Origin: Croceicoccus estronivorus
GTDB lineage: Bacteria; Pseudomonadota; Alphaproteobacteria; Sphingomonadales; Sphingomonadaceae
NCBI RefSeq assembly: GCF_001625325.1
Contig: NZ_JRQQ01000001.1
Coordinates: 575,727-639,726 of the forward strand
Direction of reading: 5' to 3'
Length of the DNA: 64,000 bases
The notes below the pieces were generated by a model. That model searched no databases and was not told the origin of the DNA. It saw nothing but the letters and a program-made list of their open reading frames with translations. The stretch's first letter is position 1. Each line of letters starts with the position of its first letter. A program made the position numbers and the translations under genes. Shown piece after piece: positions 48,332 through 57,375 of this stretch.

Positions 48332-49543
48332 TCAGTCGCCCAGTTCCACCGGTATGTGATCGAAGCCCGACAGGAATTCGCTGTAGGCGCGGGTGCAGCG
48401 CCCGGTGTCGATCCGGTAGTCGCCTGCAACCTTGAAGAATTCTTCCAGCAGGATGACTCCCGCCATCGTCGCCAGATGCATCCCGAGACACATGTGCCCG
48501 CCCACACCGAACGTCAGGTCTCGCGGATAGCTGCGGAAGATATCGAACTCTCCCGCCCGCTCGAATTCCGCCTCGTCGCGATTGGCGGAGGCATAAACCA
48601 TGAGCAGGTTCTGCCCCGCCTTGATCTGTTTGCCGCGAATTTCGAAGTCGTTGGCCGCCCTGCGGCACAGGATATTGGTCGGCTGATCGTAGCGAGCCGC
48701 CTCGGAAAACGCCTGCGGAACGAGCGACAGATCGTTCAGAACGGCGTGCTTCTGATCGGGATTCTGGGCCAGATAATAGACCGCCCCCGCGCACACGTTG
48801 GGTGTCGTGCCCGATCCGACAGTGAGGAATATGATCAACAGATTGACCAGGCCCTGATCGTCGAGCTTTTGCCCATCGATCTCTGCCGCCAGATACTTGG
48901 CCACATGCCCTCCCGCCAGAGCGGGATTGGCGCGCACCTCACGCACATAGGCGTGAAGCTGTTGGGCCAGTTGCCCAGCCGCCTTCAGATTGCGTTCCGA
49001 ACTGGTGCCGACCTGCCCGGTTTCCCGGTGCATCGTTTCATCGACAAGGCCACGCCAGGCGATTGATTTTTCCCGCGGCAGGCCGAGATTATAGCCCGCG
49101 TTGATCGCCAGGACACGGTTCACGTATTCCTTGTAGAAGTCGAAGCTGCCGCGCTCTGCAAGAGGGGCCAGAATCTCGCGCGCCAGCGCCGTAATGCGCT
49201 CTCGTTCCTTCTCGACGCTGCCCTTGGTATAGTCGGCATGAACGACCCGTCGCCACTTGCGGTGTTCGCTCATGTCCATGCTGGGGAATGCATGTGGCAC
49301 AGGCTCCCCCAGAAGGACGTTGGTGAGCGGCTGTCCCGCCGTGAAGGTGATATCCTTCTCGTGCTTGGTGCTGGTGTTCCAGATGTCCTCGAAATGGACG
49401 AGAGCCCAGGCGTTGTATTTCTCGATGAAATGAGGCCCATCGCCCTTGCGCAGCTCCGCATAGATCTTGTGCGGATCCCGCATCGCATCGTCAGAAAAGG
49501 GATCGTAATCAATCAAGGGACCAAGCCTTCGTCTATTCAACAT
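48332..49543 (-). CDS. Cytochrome P450 (candidate steroid/estrogen hydroxylase)
   Basis: 403 residues from ATG 49543 (a TTG one codon later and an ATG at 49570 are alternatives). Heme-binding loop FGVGGHMCLG with Cys352, ExxR as EAAR (281-284), and an I-helix block TVGSGTTPNV with Thr256-Thr257. It is a soluble bacterial P450, so it needs a ferredoxin and reductase, which are not found here. First gene of an operon with an extradiol dioxygenase, an ACAD pair and dehydratases; divergent from a crotonase gene with two cluster elements between. Confidence 0.92.
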   Translation of the reverse strand: MLNRRRLGPLIDYDPFSDDAMRDPHKIYAELRKGDGPHFIEKYNAWALVHFEDIWNTSTKHEKDITFTAGQPLTNVLLGEPVPHAFPSMDMSEHRKWRRVVHADYTKGSVEKERERITALAREILAPLAERGSFDFYKEYVNRVLAINAGYNLGLPREKSIAWRGLVDETMHRETGQVGTSSERNLKAAGQLAQQLHAYVREVRANPALAGGHVAKYLAAEIDGQKLDDQGLVNLLIIFLTVGSGTTPNVCAGAVYYLAQNPDQKHAVLNDLSLVPQAFSEAARYDQPTNILCRRAANDFEIRGKQIKAGQNLLMVYASANRDEAEFERAGEFDIFRSYPRDLTFGVGGHMCLGMHLATMAGVILLEEFFKVAGDYRIDTGRCTRAYSEFLSGFDHIPVELGD

Positions 49544-49633
49544 ACTCCCACAGACTGCTCCGCACGGCATTGACTGCCGCCCAGGCTGTCCGGGTTTGTG
49601 TTGCGAAAGCTATGGCCGGGGGTGCCTCACGAT

Positions 49634-49667
49634 AAACTCGCTTTCCGGGCCGCAAGAGGAATGCGAG
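49634..49667. promoter_or_regulatory. Two copies of the steroid-cluster element
   Basis: AAACTCGCTTTC at 49634-49645 and AATGCGAGCG from 49660, in opposite orientations with cores 27 bp apart, in the 175-bp divergent region between the P450 and crotonase genes. Confidence 0.55.
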
Positions 49668-49745
49668 CGAAAACTTAGGTCAGGTGCGGCAACCGTCAGC
49701 TACACAATGCCCAGGTTTGGTTAGCGCAAGGGACGTACCGGTCTG

Positions 49746-50552
49746 ATGAGCAATCCCACGTTACGGGCATATGAGAACTCTACGGAAGGTCTGTCCATCA
49801 GTGCCAGCGACCGCGTACTGACCATCCGGCTGGACCGCGAGGAAAAGCGTAACGCGATCACGTATGACATGTATGTCGCGATCACTCAGGTGCTGGCGCT
49901 GGCGGCCACTGACGGCGACGTATCCTGCGTCCTGTTCACGGGCAGTGGGACCACTTTTTCGGGCGGTCACGATGTGGGCGGTTTCACCCGTGGCCTCAGT
50001 ATCGCTCCGGAGGAAAAACCATCCTTTGCCTTCATGCAGGCGCTCTCCATGTTCCCCAAACCCGTGATCGCCGCGCTTAACGGGAATGCTGTCGGGATCG
50101 CGGCGACGATGTTGCTGCACTGCGACCTGGTGTTTGCCGTGCCTGATTGCCGGCTCGTCTTCCCGTTCACGAAAATGGGTCTGATTCCGGAATTTGCCTC
50201 CACCCACTTTCTTCCGCGTCTGATCGGACACCAGAGAGCGATGGCATTGTTCCTCACTCAGGGGCAGTGCACTGCGGAGCGTGCTGTCGAATGGGGCATC
50301 ATCAACGCAACGGTCCCGGCAGCGGAGATGCTCGGCGTCATCGCCGAAACAACGGCGACGATCTCCGGGCTCTCGCTCGAAGCGGTCATGGAAACAAAAC
50401 GCCTTGTGAAGGCGGACGGACAGGCCGCTGTACAAGACGCGATTGGCGATGAGGCACGGACCTTTCACCGGCTGCTGCAATCCGACTTCGTACTCGGAAA
50501 GCTTGCTGCCGGGCGGGGAACTGCAGATCGGCAACCCGCCCGGAATGCCTGA
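49746..50552 (+). CDS. Enoyl-CoA hydratase/isomerase (crotonase)
   Basis: 268 residues with DREEKRNAITYDMY, TTFSGGHDVGGF and ALNGNAVGIAATMLLHCDLVFA as oxyanion-loop and helix-3 blocks, and PFTKMGLIPEFAST. The usual AGGG of the oxyanion turn is altered (VGIAATML), as in isomerase-like crotonases. It is divergent from the P450 operon and convergent with a SnoaL-like gene 11 bp away. Confidence 0.88.
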   Translation: MSNPTLRAYENSTEGLSISASDRVLTIRLDREEKRNAITYDMYVAITQVLALAATDGDVSCVLFTGSGTTFSGGHDVGGFTRGLSIAPEEKPSFAFMQALSMFPKPVIAALNGNAVGIAATMLLHCDLVFAVPDCRLVFPFTKMGLIPEFASTHFLPRLIGHQRAMALFLTQGQCTAERAVEWGIINATVPAAEMLGVIAETTATISGLSLEAVMETKRLVKADGQAAVQDAIGDEARTFHRLLQSDFVLGKLAAGRGTADRQPARNA

Positions 50553-50563
50553 GCCTACGCGGC

Positions 50564-51028
50564 TCAATTCACGCTGAGCGAATTGAAAATGCCAAGGTCG
50601 CGACCGTGCCCTTCGAGATGGCCGAACTGGTTGTTGCCCATCTGCCGCTCGATTATGCGCCATTCGCCATCCACTTTCTGGACCCGATCGGCATAGTCAC
50701 CGCCGATGACCGGCTGCAGCGGCACCGCGTCTGTCTGCTGAAATACCATGACGTAGGATTTCACCAGCGCCCGGTCTTCGCCTTCCGGAATGATGCACAG
50801 GTTGGCCAGGCAGTGGCGCGTCCGCGGCGTGCCATCTTCATACGTTATCACCCAGGAACGGAATGCCTCGGCCACGGCTTCCGCGCTCTTGGATGCCATC
50901 AAGGTCCCGCCGCTGATCACATCGGCATGCTTGAACAACTGCCCGACGGCGTCGAAATCGCCCCGGTCCAACAGATAGGGATAGCTGTTGATCAGGTTCT
51001 GGATTGCGAAATAGTCGTCTGCTTTCAT
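50564..51028 (-). CDS. SnoaL/NTF2-like protein
   Basis: 154 residues of the NTF2-like cone fold: IQNLINSYPYLLDRGDFDAVGQLF then TRHCLANLCI and DGEWRIIERQM. The superfamily includes ketosteroid isomerases, polyketide cyclases and dioxygenase beta subunits. Given the steroid context a delta5-delta4 ketosteroid isomerase or hydratase-like role is possible, but 154 residues is longer than typical KSI (about 130) and I cannot place its catalytic acids. It lies between a crotonase and a TetR gene on the minus strand. Confidence 0.78.
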   Translation of the reverse strand: MKADDYFAIQNLINSYPYLLDRGDFDAVGQLFKHADVISGGTLMASKSAEAVAEAFRSWVITYEDGTPRTRHCLANLCIIPEGEDRALVKSYVMVFQQTDAVPLQPVIGGDYADRVQKVDGEWRIIERQMGNNQFGHLEGHGRDLGIFNSLSVN

Positions 51029-51132
51029 GATCCTCTAATTCCCATATGTCTTTGCACGCGGCCTGCCGTTTCCGCAGACCGGACGTGTTTCTGGCCCCAA
51101 TCGCACCGGTTGTCGCGATTTGGTCGTAACAG

Positions 51133-51762
51133 CTAGGCCGTCAGGTAATTCAACGTCATCCGGGTCAGCTCGTCAATCAGCTGTTCCTCGGTCATGTTCG
51201 TTGGATTGTGCGCCAGAAAATATTCGATGTTGTGGATCGTCGCCCGTTCGATAAGCAGCAGCGAGGTCTTGATATCAGTGACAGTCAGGTCAGCCTGATG
51301 CTGCTCCAGAAATGCCAGGTTGGTTGAATAGGTGTATATCTCGATCGCGAGATTGTTGGTGTATTCCTTCAGCTCCGGCACCTGATCGAGGATGCGGAAG
51401 ATGATGAAGTCGTTTTCCTTGTAGATCTCCAACAGCAAGGTCATGATCTGGCGAAGCGCGGGTTCGAGCGGTTCGTCCATCAGATCACGAAGCAAGGTGC
51501 GCACGCGCATTGCCGCCTTCGTGACCGTTTCCTGGATCAAGGTTCTGACGATCGCCTGCTTGTTGGGGAAATACTGATACAGCGATCCAACGCTGACCCC
51601 CGCGACTTCAGCAATGCGATTGGTTGTGGCCTTCTTGAACCCTTCGCGAATGATGATCTGCTGCGTCGCCTGCGTAATCGCCTCCGCCGTGACGACAGCG
51701 CGCTGTTGTTTCGGATCCTTCCTGCGATCCACATCGTTCATCTGCTGCTTCTGATTTGTCAT
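51133..51762 (-). CDS. TetR family regulator, paralogue of the 22736 regulator
   Basis: 209 residues from ATG 51762. DNA-binding domain EGFKKATTNRIAEVAG then VSVGSLYQYFPNKQAI, nearly matching the 22736-23374 protein, and C-terminal NPTNMTEEQLIDELTRMTLNYL like it. The ligand-binding core differs. A weak match to the cluster element (ACGCGAGTAC, 51821-51830) lies about 60 bp upstream, which could allow autoregulation. It is probably one of the regulators of the steroid genes, by location. Confidence 0.88.
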   Translation of the reverse strand: MTNQKQQMNDVDRRKDPKQQRAVVTAEAITQATQQIIIREGFKKATTNRIAEVAGVSVGSLYQYFPNKQAIVRTLIQETVTKAAMRVRTLLRDLMDEPLEPALRQIMTLLLEIYKENDFIIFRILDQVPELKEYTNNLAIEIYTYSTNLAFLEQHQADLTVTDIKTSLLLIERATIHNIEYFLAHNPTNMTEEQLIDELTRMTLNYLTA

Positions 51763-51820
51763 CAGTGTCGTTCCAGATCCATCCCCCGGCCGGATCGATG
51801 CTTGCACACGAACCGACCTT

Positions 51821-51830
51821 ACGCGAGTAC
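51821..51830. promoter_or_regulatory. Weak steroid-cluster element before tetR
   Basis: ACGCGAGTAC shares the CGAGT core with the cluster consensus but departs on both sides. It is placed between the TetR and DUF1330 starts. Confidence 0.25.
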
Positions 51831-51876
51831 ATTGTGAACCCCGCGCCTGTTACCCCCTGCCCGAAAGAGGGCAAAA

Positions 51877-52194
51877 ATGACTGCTTACGTAATTGGAAAA
51901 CTGATCGTCAAAGACTGGGACTGGTATCGCGAATACCGTTCGGTCACCGAGCCTCTGATTGCCGAACACGGCGGACGCTATCTCGTGAAGGGCGGCGATT
52001 GCGAGAAGCTTGAAGGGGTTGAGCCCGCCGGTCACGCCAGCGTGCTCGTCGCATTCCCCGATCGGCAGGCCGCGATGAACTGGTACAACGATCCGCGCTA
52101 TGCGGCGATGATCGCATTGCGCCGCGACAGCGGGGTCATCTGCGATCTCGCGGTGGTCGATGGGCTGGACACCCCCACGCCCGAAGGCAACTGA
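51877..52194 (+). CDS. DUF1330 family protein
   Basis: 105 residues of ferredoxin-like dimeric alpha/beta barrel type (YVIGKLIVKDWDWYREYR, HASVLVAFPDRQAAMNWYND, YAAMIALRRDSGV). DUF1330 proteins lie near catabolic and detoxifying genes and are of unknown activity. GAGGGC precedes the ATG. It is divergent from the TetR gene. Confidence 0.87.
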   Translation: MTAYVIGKLIVKDWDWYREYRSVTEPLIAEHGGRYLVKGGDCEKLEGVEPAGHASVLVAFPDRQAAMNWYNDPRYAAMIALRRDSGVICDLAVVDGLDTPTPEGN

Positions 52195-52279
52195 ACCCCC
52201 GTTCGCCCGGATATCTGCCCCCACCGCACAGACCATCAGGAGCGTGCGGCAAGGCCGCAGAAACGAGCGAACGGCCCGT

Positions 52280-53443
52280 TCATTTCCTCAGCTTCAGCAT
52301 ATTGCAGATATTGTTCTTCTGGATCGCTGACGATCCCCCGAGGATCGGCATGATCAGGATGTCACGCACGTGCCGTTCCATGTCGAATTCCTTGATATAC
52401 CCGTAAGCGCCCAGCACCTGCTGGCAGGACAGAACGATATCCCGCGCGGTATCGCACACGAACAGTTTTGCCATCGACGTTTCGAGCGATGCCGGCTCGC
52501 CCCGGTCGAGCTGTTCGGCAGCCTGGTAGGTGACCGCGCGGCACGCGTGGAGTTTGGTCCTGGCATCGGCCAGCATGTGACGGATCGACTGGAACGCCGA
52601 AATCGGCTTTCCGAACTGTTCGCGTTCCTGTGCGTATTCCCAGGCTTCCTCGACCGCTGCCGATGCGATGCCAAGCGCCATGGCCGCCACTTCGATCTTC
52701 TCGATATCGAGTCCCGGCCCGACCAGCATCTTCCATGCCTGGTTCCATCCGGCATCCTCGCCAACCACGTTTTCCAGCGGAACCTTCACGTCCGCGAAAG
52801 TGACATCGTAAGTGCCGGTGCCCTTGAGACCCAGGGCGTCCTGAGGCTCGAAGACGATCCCTTCGGCGTCCGTGGGTACGAGCACCAGGGAAAGGTTGGC
52901 ATATTTGTCTTCTTTCGGACCGGTGCGAACGAGGGTGTAGATATAATCCGCGATAGTCGCGCCGGAACAGAACCGTTTCGATCCATTGATGACGACGTTG
53001 CCGTCCTCGATCCGGCCGGTCGAACGAACGGCGGCGACGTCGGCCCCGACATCCGGCTCGCTGATGCCATAGGCGAAGATCATGCCGTCATTGACGACTC
53101 TGGGCAGCAGTTCTTTTTTCTGCCGTTCGCTCGCAACCTCGGCAAGATTTAGACCGGCATAGCAGGCTGACTGGATATAGGGCCCGCCGACCGCCATGCT
53201 TCGCCCGCACAGCAGTTCGATAGCCATGACGGTCGCGCGTATGTCTCGCCCGCCGCCGCCATGCTCTTCCGGAACCGTCAGCCCCATGAGACCGAGATCT
53301 GCCAGCTTGCGGTGGACCTCCGCCGGAAAGTGATTGTCGCGGTCCCATTGCCTCACGAGTTCGAGCGGCATCTCCTTTTCGATGAAACGCAACAGCGTTT
53401 CCCGCAGCATCTGGATATGATCGTCCTCGTACAAATCGCCCAC
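52280..53443 (-). CDS. Acyl-CoA dehydrogenase
   Basis: 387 residues. LMGLTVPEEHGGGGRD, ISEPDVGADVAAVRST, NGSKRFCSGATIADYI and the closing ILGGSSAIQKNNICNMLKL; the final motif is less typical than IYGGTNEI (GGSSAI), so the catalytic base may lie elsewhere. It is divergent from the CoA ligase operon, sharing a 311-bp region with two cluster elements, and stands alone in its orientation. Confidence 0.9.
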   Translation of the reverse strand: MGDLYEDDHIQMLRETLLRFIEKEMPLELVRQWDRDNHFPAEVHRKLADLGLMGLTVPEEHGGGGRDIRATVMAIELLCGRSMAVGGPYIQSACYAGLNLAEVASERQKKELLPRVVNDGMIFAYGISEPDVGADVAAVRSTGRIEDGNVVINGSKRFCSGATIADYIYTLVRTGPKEDKYANLSLVLVPTDAEGIVFEPQDALGLKGTGTYDVTFADVKVPLENVVGEDAGWNQAWKMLVGPGLDIEKIEVAAMALGIASAAVEEAWEYAQEREQFGKPISAFQSIRHMLADARTKLHACRAVTYQAAEQLDRGEPASLETSMAKLFVCDTARDIVLSCQQVLGAYGYIKEFDMERHVRDILIMPILGGSSAIQKNNICNMLKLRK

Positions 53444-53754
53444 CTAAGCCTAGCAGCCTTGCATCCCGTGTCCGGCATGGCCGTCCATTATGCGCGCCAC
53501 TCTCTCGGTCTGCGCGTCTGCGAAAGGACTACAGGCCACCGGCTTCAATTTTAACTCGCATACCGTTCGGACAACTGGCTGCACCGGGATGGCCACGCGG
53601 GAAAGCGGACGGAAAACGAGTTTAAAATGAGCTTGGTCCGCCCCTAGCTTCAGCGCTGACAGATGCGATGGGAGAGCCTGAGTGGCGCGGACACTGAAGA
53701 CCGCTCCATCGGTGTGCCCGTCGCAAATTCTCACAGGCGAACAAGAACAAGAGC
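53444..53754. other. Divergent region between ACAD and CoA ligase genes
   Basis: 311 bp with no convincing gene. It contains an inverted pair of cluster elements (53547-53628) and should hold both promoters. Confidence 0.55.
53547..53628. promoter_or_regulatory. Inverted pair of steroid-cluster elements
   Basis: AATTTTAACTCGCAT at 53547-53561 and CGAGTTTAAAAT at 53617-53628. The flanking AT-rich part (TTTTAA / TTAAAA) is mirrored as well as the core, so each half is recognisably the same element in opposite orientation, with cores 62 bp apart. Confidence 0.6.
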
Positions 53755-55407
53755 GTGCACAGACCCGATCCAACGATTTCCGAAGTGCTCGCCCCGGCTG
53801 ACGAGCGCGATGCGCACTCGACCCAATTGACGATGGGAGCGGCGCTTGAACGGGCCGCTCGCAAATGGGGCGAACGCGAAGCCGTTGTCTATCGCCATCA
53901 GCCCTCTGTTGGCGACGTCTCCTGGACCTATGCCGAACTCGATGCCTTGGCCGTCAGGCTGGCCGCGGCCTTGGTCGAGACGGGATACCGGCCAGGCGAA
54001 AGGATCGCCGTGTGGGGCCCCAATCATCCGGAATGGATCCTGCTGGAATACGCGATAGCGAAAGCCGGGCTCGTCATCGTCGCGCTCAACCCGCTATACC
54101 GCCAGAGCGAGCTGGAATTCGTGCTGCAGGATTCCGCCTGCGCCGGAATCTTCCATGCAGACACGATCGGTGCGCATGTGCCCTCCGAAACGATCGAACA
54201 GGTCCGCGCCGATACGCCCGCACTGCGTCATGTCCATTCCTTTTCGAGCATCTGGACGGACCTGCTGCGGCACTCGCCCGAGAAACTTGCCCCAATAGAC
54301 ATAGATCCCGCCCGGACCTTCATGATCCAGTACACATCGGGCACCACGGGCGTGCCGAAGGCGGTGCGGCTGTCGCATCAGGCGATCACCACGACGGGGC
54401 GCAATTCGTATCGTCGCTGGGGCCTGGATGAACATAGCCGTGTGTGCCCCGGATTTCCCCTTTTCCATGTGGGCGGTTCGGGCAATTCCGTGCCGGGCGC
54501 ATGTCTCAACGGCGCCACCCTCCTGCCTCTCCACATCTTCAAGCCGACAATCACGCTCGATATTCTCGAACGGGAACGCTGCACGTCCTTCATCGGGGTG
54601 CCGACGATGCTGATCGCCATGCTCGAAGATCCCACCGTCGCGCACAGGGACTTTGCCGCGATGGAATCCATCATCGTGGGCGGCGCCCCCGTAACGCGCG
54701 ACCTGCTCCATCGCTGCCAGAGTGTTTTCGGGGCCGACGTGATCAATTGTTACGGCCAGACCGAAACCTGCGGCGTGACGGCCACGACACGATTTGAGGA
54801 CAGCGTGGAGAAGAAGACCGAAACGAGCGGCAAACCGCTTGTGGGTGTCAGCATCTCGATCAGGGACGATGCGGGAAAGCCGGTTCCGCTCGGCGAGGTC
54901 GGCCAGCTGTTCTACAAGGGGCCAGGGGCCATGACCGGCTATGGCAATGACGAGGATGGCCAGGCACCGGACGTCGATGCCTGGATCGCGTCAGGCGACC
55001 TTGCCCGGATGGATGCCGCAGGCTTCATCGCCATTGCCGGGCGCAAGAAGGAAATGATCATCCGCGGGGGCGAGAACCTGTCCCCTGTCGAGATCGAGAC
55101 ATACATGAAGGAGCACGAAGCGATCGGGGATGTCTCCGTCATTGCCGTGCCCGATGCAAAGTATGGAGAAGTGGCATGCGCCGTGGTGCGCCTGCTGCCC
55201 GGACACCGCCCATCCGGAGATGCCATTCGCCAGTGGTGTTCCGAACGGATTTCGCGCTGGAAAGTGCCCGAATACGTCGAATTCGTTGAAGACTTTCCCA
55301 TGACGCCCTCCGGAAAAATCCAGAAATTCATCCTTCAGGAAACAATGACCGAACGGCTCGGGCTCGCAGCTCACGCCATCAACGAAAACAAGGATGCCAA
55401 GGCATGA
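53755..55407 (+). CDS. Acyl-CoA synthetase (AMP-forming)
   Basis: 550 residues from GTG 53755. AMP-binding motifs in order: MIQYTSGTTGVPKAV (about 185-199), CYGQTETCG, SGDLARMDAAGFIAIAGRKKEMIIRGGENLSP and the C-terminal Lys in MTPSGKIQKF. It activates a carboxylic acid to its CoA thioester; in this setting a steroid side-chain or ring-cleavage acid is likely. It heads a plus-strand operon, and its stop overlaps the crotonase start by 4 bp. Confidence 0.92.
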   Translation: MHRPDPTISEVLAPADERDAHSTQLTMGAALERAARKWGEREAVVYRHQPSVGDVSWTYAELDALAVRLAAALVETGYRPGERIAVWGPNHPEWILLEYAIAKAGLVIVALNPLYRQSELEFVLQDSACAGIFHADTIGAHVPSETIEQVRADTPALRHVHSFSSIWTDLLRHSPEKLAPIDIDPARTFMIQYTSGTTGVPKAVRLSHQAITTTGRNSYRRWGLDEHSRVCPGFPLFHVGGSGNSVPGACLNGATLLPLHIFKPTITLDILERERCTSFIGVPTMLIAMLEDPTVAHRDFAAMESIIVGGAPVTRDLLHRCQSVFGADVINCYGQTETCGVTATTRFEDSVEKKTETSGKPLVGVSISIRDDAGKPVPLGEVGQLFYKGPGAMTGYGNDEDGQAPDVDAWIASGDLARMDAAGFIAIAGRKKEMIIRGGENLSPVEIETYMKEHEAIGDVSVIAVPDAKYGEVACAVVRLLPGHRPSGDAIRQWCSERISRWKVPEYVEFVEDFPMTPSGKIQKFILQETMTERLGLAAHAINENKDAKA

Positions 55408-56198
55408 ACTACGATAACTACAAAGATCTTGCGATTGAGCGGGCCGGAAAGATCCTGACCATCACGATCAACCGTCCAGAGGCGAAGAACGCGCTCAACC
55501 AGCGGCTGCACGAGGAATTTTCCCGCATCTTCGATGATGTGGACGCCGATGAAGATGTCGACGTCGTTATTTTGACCGGCTCGGGCGGCGCATTCTGCGC
55601 GGGCGGCGATCTCAACTGGCTGCTGAACATGCACGGCGACCCCGTCGCCACCAGCGTCGGCATCCGCCGCGATCGCCGGATCCAGAATTCGATCCTCGAT
55701 CTTGAAAAGCCGATCATTGCCAAAGTCGATGGCCCCGCCATCGGCCTTGGCTGTTCGCTCGCGCTATATTGCGACTTCGTCTATGCCAGCGAGCGTTCCG
55801 TCTTCGCCGATCCGCACGTCTCGATCGGGCTTGTCGCTGGCGACGGTGGTGCGGTCATGTGGCCTCAGTTGATCGGCTATGCCCGGGCCCGTCGCTATCT
55901 CCTGACCGGTGAAGCTATCCGCGCAGGGGCAGCGGCCGAAATGGGCCTCATCACGGAAGTGGTTCCGGCAGACGAGCTGGACGACAAGGTGGCCAAGATG
56001 GCAGAGCACCTCGCCAGTGGCGCAACGCATTCGATCAAGTGGACAAAAGCGGCCATCAATGCTGGCCTCAAGGTCACCGCCAATGCCATCATCGATCGCG
56101 CAGCAGCCTTTGAAAACGTGACCCAATTGCTGGACGACCACAGGATTGCACTTGAAGCTTTCCAGCGTAAGGAGAAACCCCGGTTCACTGGCCGCTGA
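55404..56198 (+). CDS. Enoyl-CoA hydratase/isomerase (crotonase)
   Basis: 264 residues with NRPEAKNALNQRLHEE, AFCAGGDLNWLL and GPAIGLGCSLALYCDFVYASE, then ADPHVSIGLVAGDGGA in which the hydratase Glu is replaced by His, the same change as in the 29838 crotonase. It overlaps the CoA ligase stop by 4 bp and precedes a paired ACAD. Confidence 0.9.
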   Translation: MNYDNYKDLAIERAGKILTITINRPEAKNALNQRLHEEFSRIFDDVDADEDVDVVILTGSGGAFCAGGDLNWLLNMHGDPVATSVGIRRDRRIQNSILDLEKPIIAKVDGPAIGLGCSLALYCDFVYASERSVFADPHVSIGLVAGDGGAVMWPQLIGYARARRYLLTGEAIRAGAAAEMGLITEVVPADELDDKVAKMAEHLASGATHSIKWTKAAINAGLKVTANAIIDRAAAFENVTQLLDDHRIALEAFQRKEKPRFTGR

Positions 56199-56226
56199 GA
56201 CCTTCATTCCGGGGACATTACCGACT

Positions 56227-57375
56227 GTGCATCGATTCAACCTTTCACCGGTGACACTGCCACCGGGCAGCCAGGCGCTCCGCCAGGAAGTACGAACTTT
56301 CCTCACCGAGGAACTGGGCGCCATCACTCCTGTCGAGCGGGCGAAATCCTGGTTCGGCTGCGACCCGGCATTCAGCCGGAAGCTGGGTGCCCAGGGCTGG
56401 ATCGGCATGACATGGCCGAAAGAATATGGCGGGCACGAACGACCGGCCAGCGACCGCTATATCGTGATCGAGGAACTGCTGACGGCAGGGGCCCCGGTAG
56501 GGGCGCACTGGATTGCCGACCGGCAGAGCGGCCCTTTGATCCTCAATTACGGTTCGCCTGCGGCAAAGGCGGCATTCCTGCCCGGAATCGCCGCCGGGGA
56601 AGTGTATTTCTGCATCGGTATGAGCGAACCGAACGCGGGTTCTGACCTGGCGGCGATCCGGACCACTGCCGAGCGGGTCGATGGCGGATGGACTGTGAAC
56701 GGTGCCAAGCTCTGGACCACCAATATCGCCGAAGCCCATCAGATGATCGCACTGGTGCGGACGGAAAAAGCCAGTGAAACGCGGCACGGCGGGATGAGCC
56801 AGCTCATCATCGATCTCAATGCCGAAGGCGTAACCCGCAATACGATCATGGATCACCAGTCGGAACGGCACTTCGGGGAAGTTCACTTCGATAATGTTTT
56901 CGTCGCTGACGACATGGTGGTCGGTCAGCCGGGCGCAGGCTGGGCTCAGGTCAATGCCGAGCTGGCGTTGGAGCGGAGCGGGCCGGAACGTTATCTGAGC
57001 AGTTACCGGCTGTATGAGGAACTGGTCCTCTCACACCGCGGGCGTCACGATCCGGCGATCGAACAGCTGGTCGGTGAACTGACAGCGCGGCTGTGGACCT
57101 TGCGGCAGATGTCGGTCTCCGTCTCCCACAGCATCGGCACGGGTGACAACCCGACAATCGAAGCCGCGATCGTCAAGGATCTGGGGGCGACGCTGGAACA
57201 GGATCTGCCCGCCCTCGTTCAGGCCACGATCGACGACAGCAGTGATGCACCCGAGCGTAAAGACCTGCTGGAGGTCATGGAATATCTGCTGCTTTTCTCG
57301 CCCATCTTCTCCCTCCGCGGGGGAACGCGTGAGATTCTGCGCGGTATCATTGCAAGAGAGATTGGCCTGCGATGA
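56227..57375 (+). CDS. Acyl-CoA dehydrogenase, long subunit of a heteromeric pair
   Basis: 382 residues from GTG 56227; an in-frame ATG further up would overlap the crotonase by 53 bp. MTWPKEYGGHERPASD, MSEPNAGSDLAAIRTT, NGAKLWTTNIAEAHQM, and the end RGGTREILRGIIAREIGL. Its stop overlaps the next ACAD by 4 bp, and the two look like a long/short pair as at 44610-46892. Probable alpha subunit of a steroid-CoA dehydrogenase. Confidence 0.9.
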   Translation: MHRFNLSPVTLPPGSQALRQEVRTFLTEELGAITPVERAKSWFGCDPAFSRKLGAQGWIGMTWPKEYGGHERPASDRYIVIEELLTAGAPVGAHWIADRQSGPLILNYGSPAAKAAFLPGIAAGEVYFCIGMSEPNAGSDLAAIRTTAERVDGGWTVNGAKLWTTNIAEAHQMIALVRTEKASETRHGGMSQLIIDLNAEGVTRNTIMDHQSERHFGEVHFDNVFVADDMVVGQPGAGWAQVNAELALERSGPERYLSSYRLYEELVLSHRGRHDPAIEQLVGELTARLWTLRQMSVSVSHSIGTGDNPTIEAAIVKDLGATLEQDLPALVQATIDDSSDAPERKDLLEVMEYLLLFSPIFSLRGGTREILRGIIAREIGLR

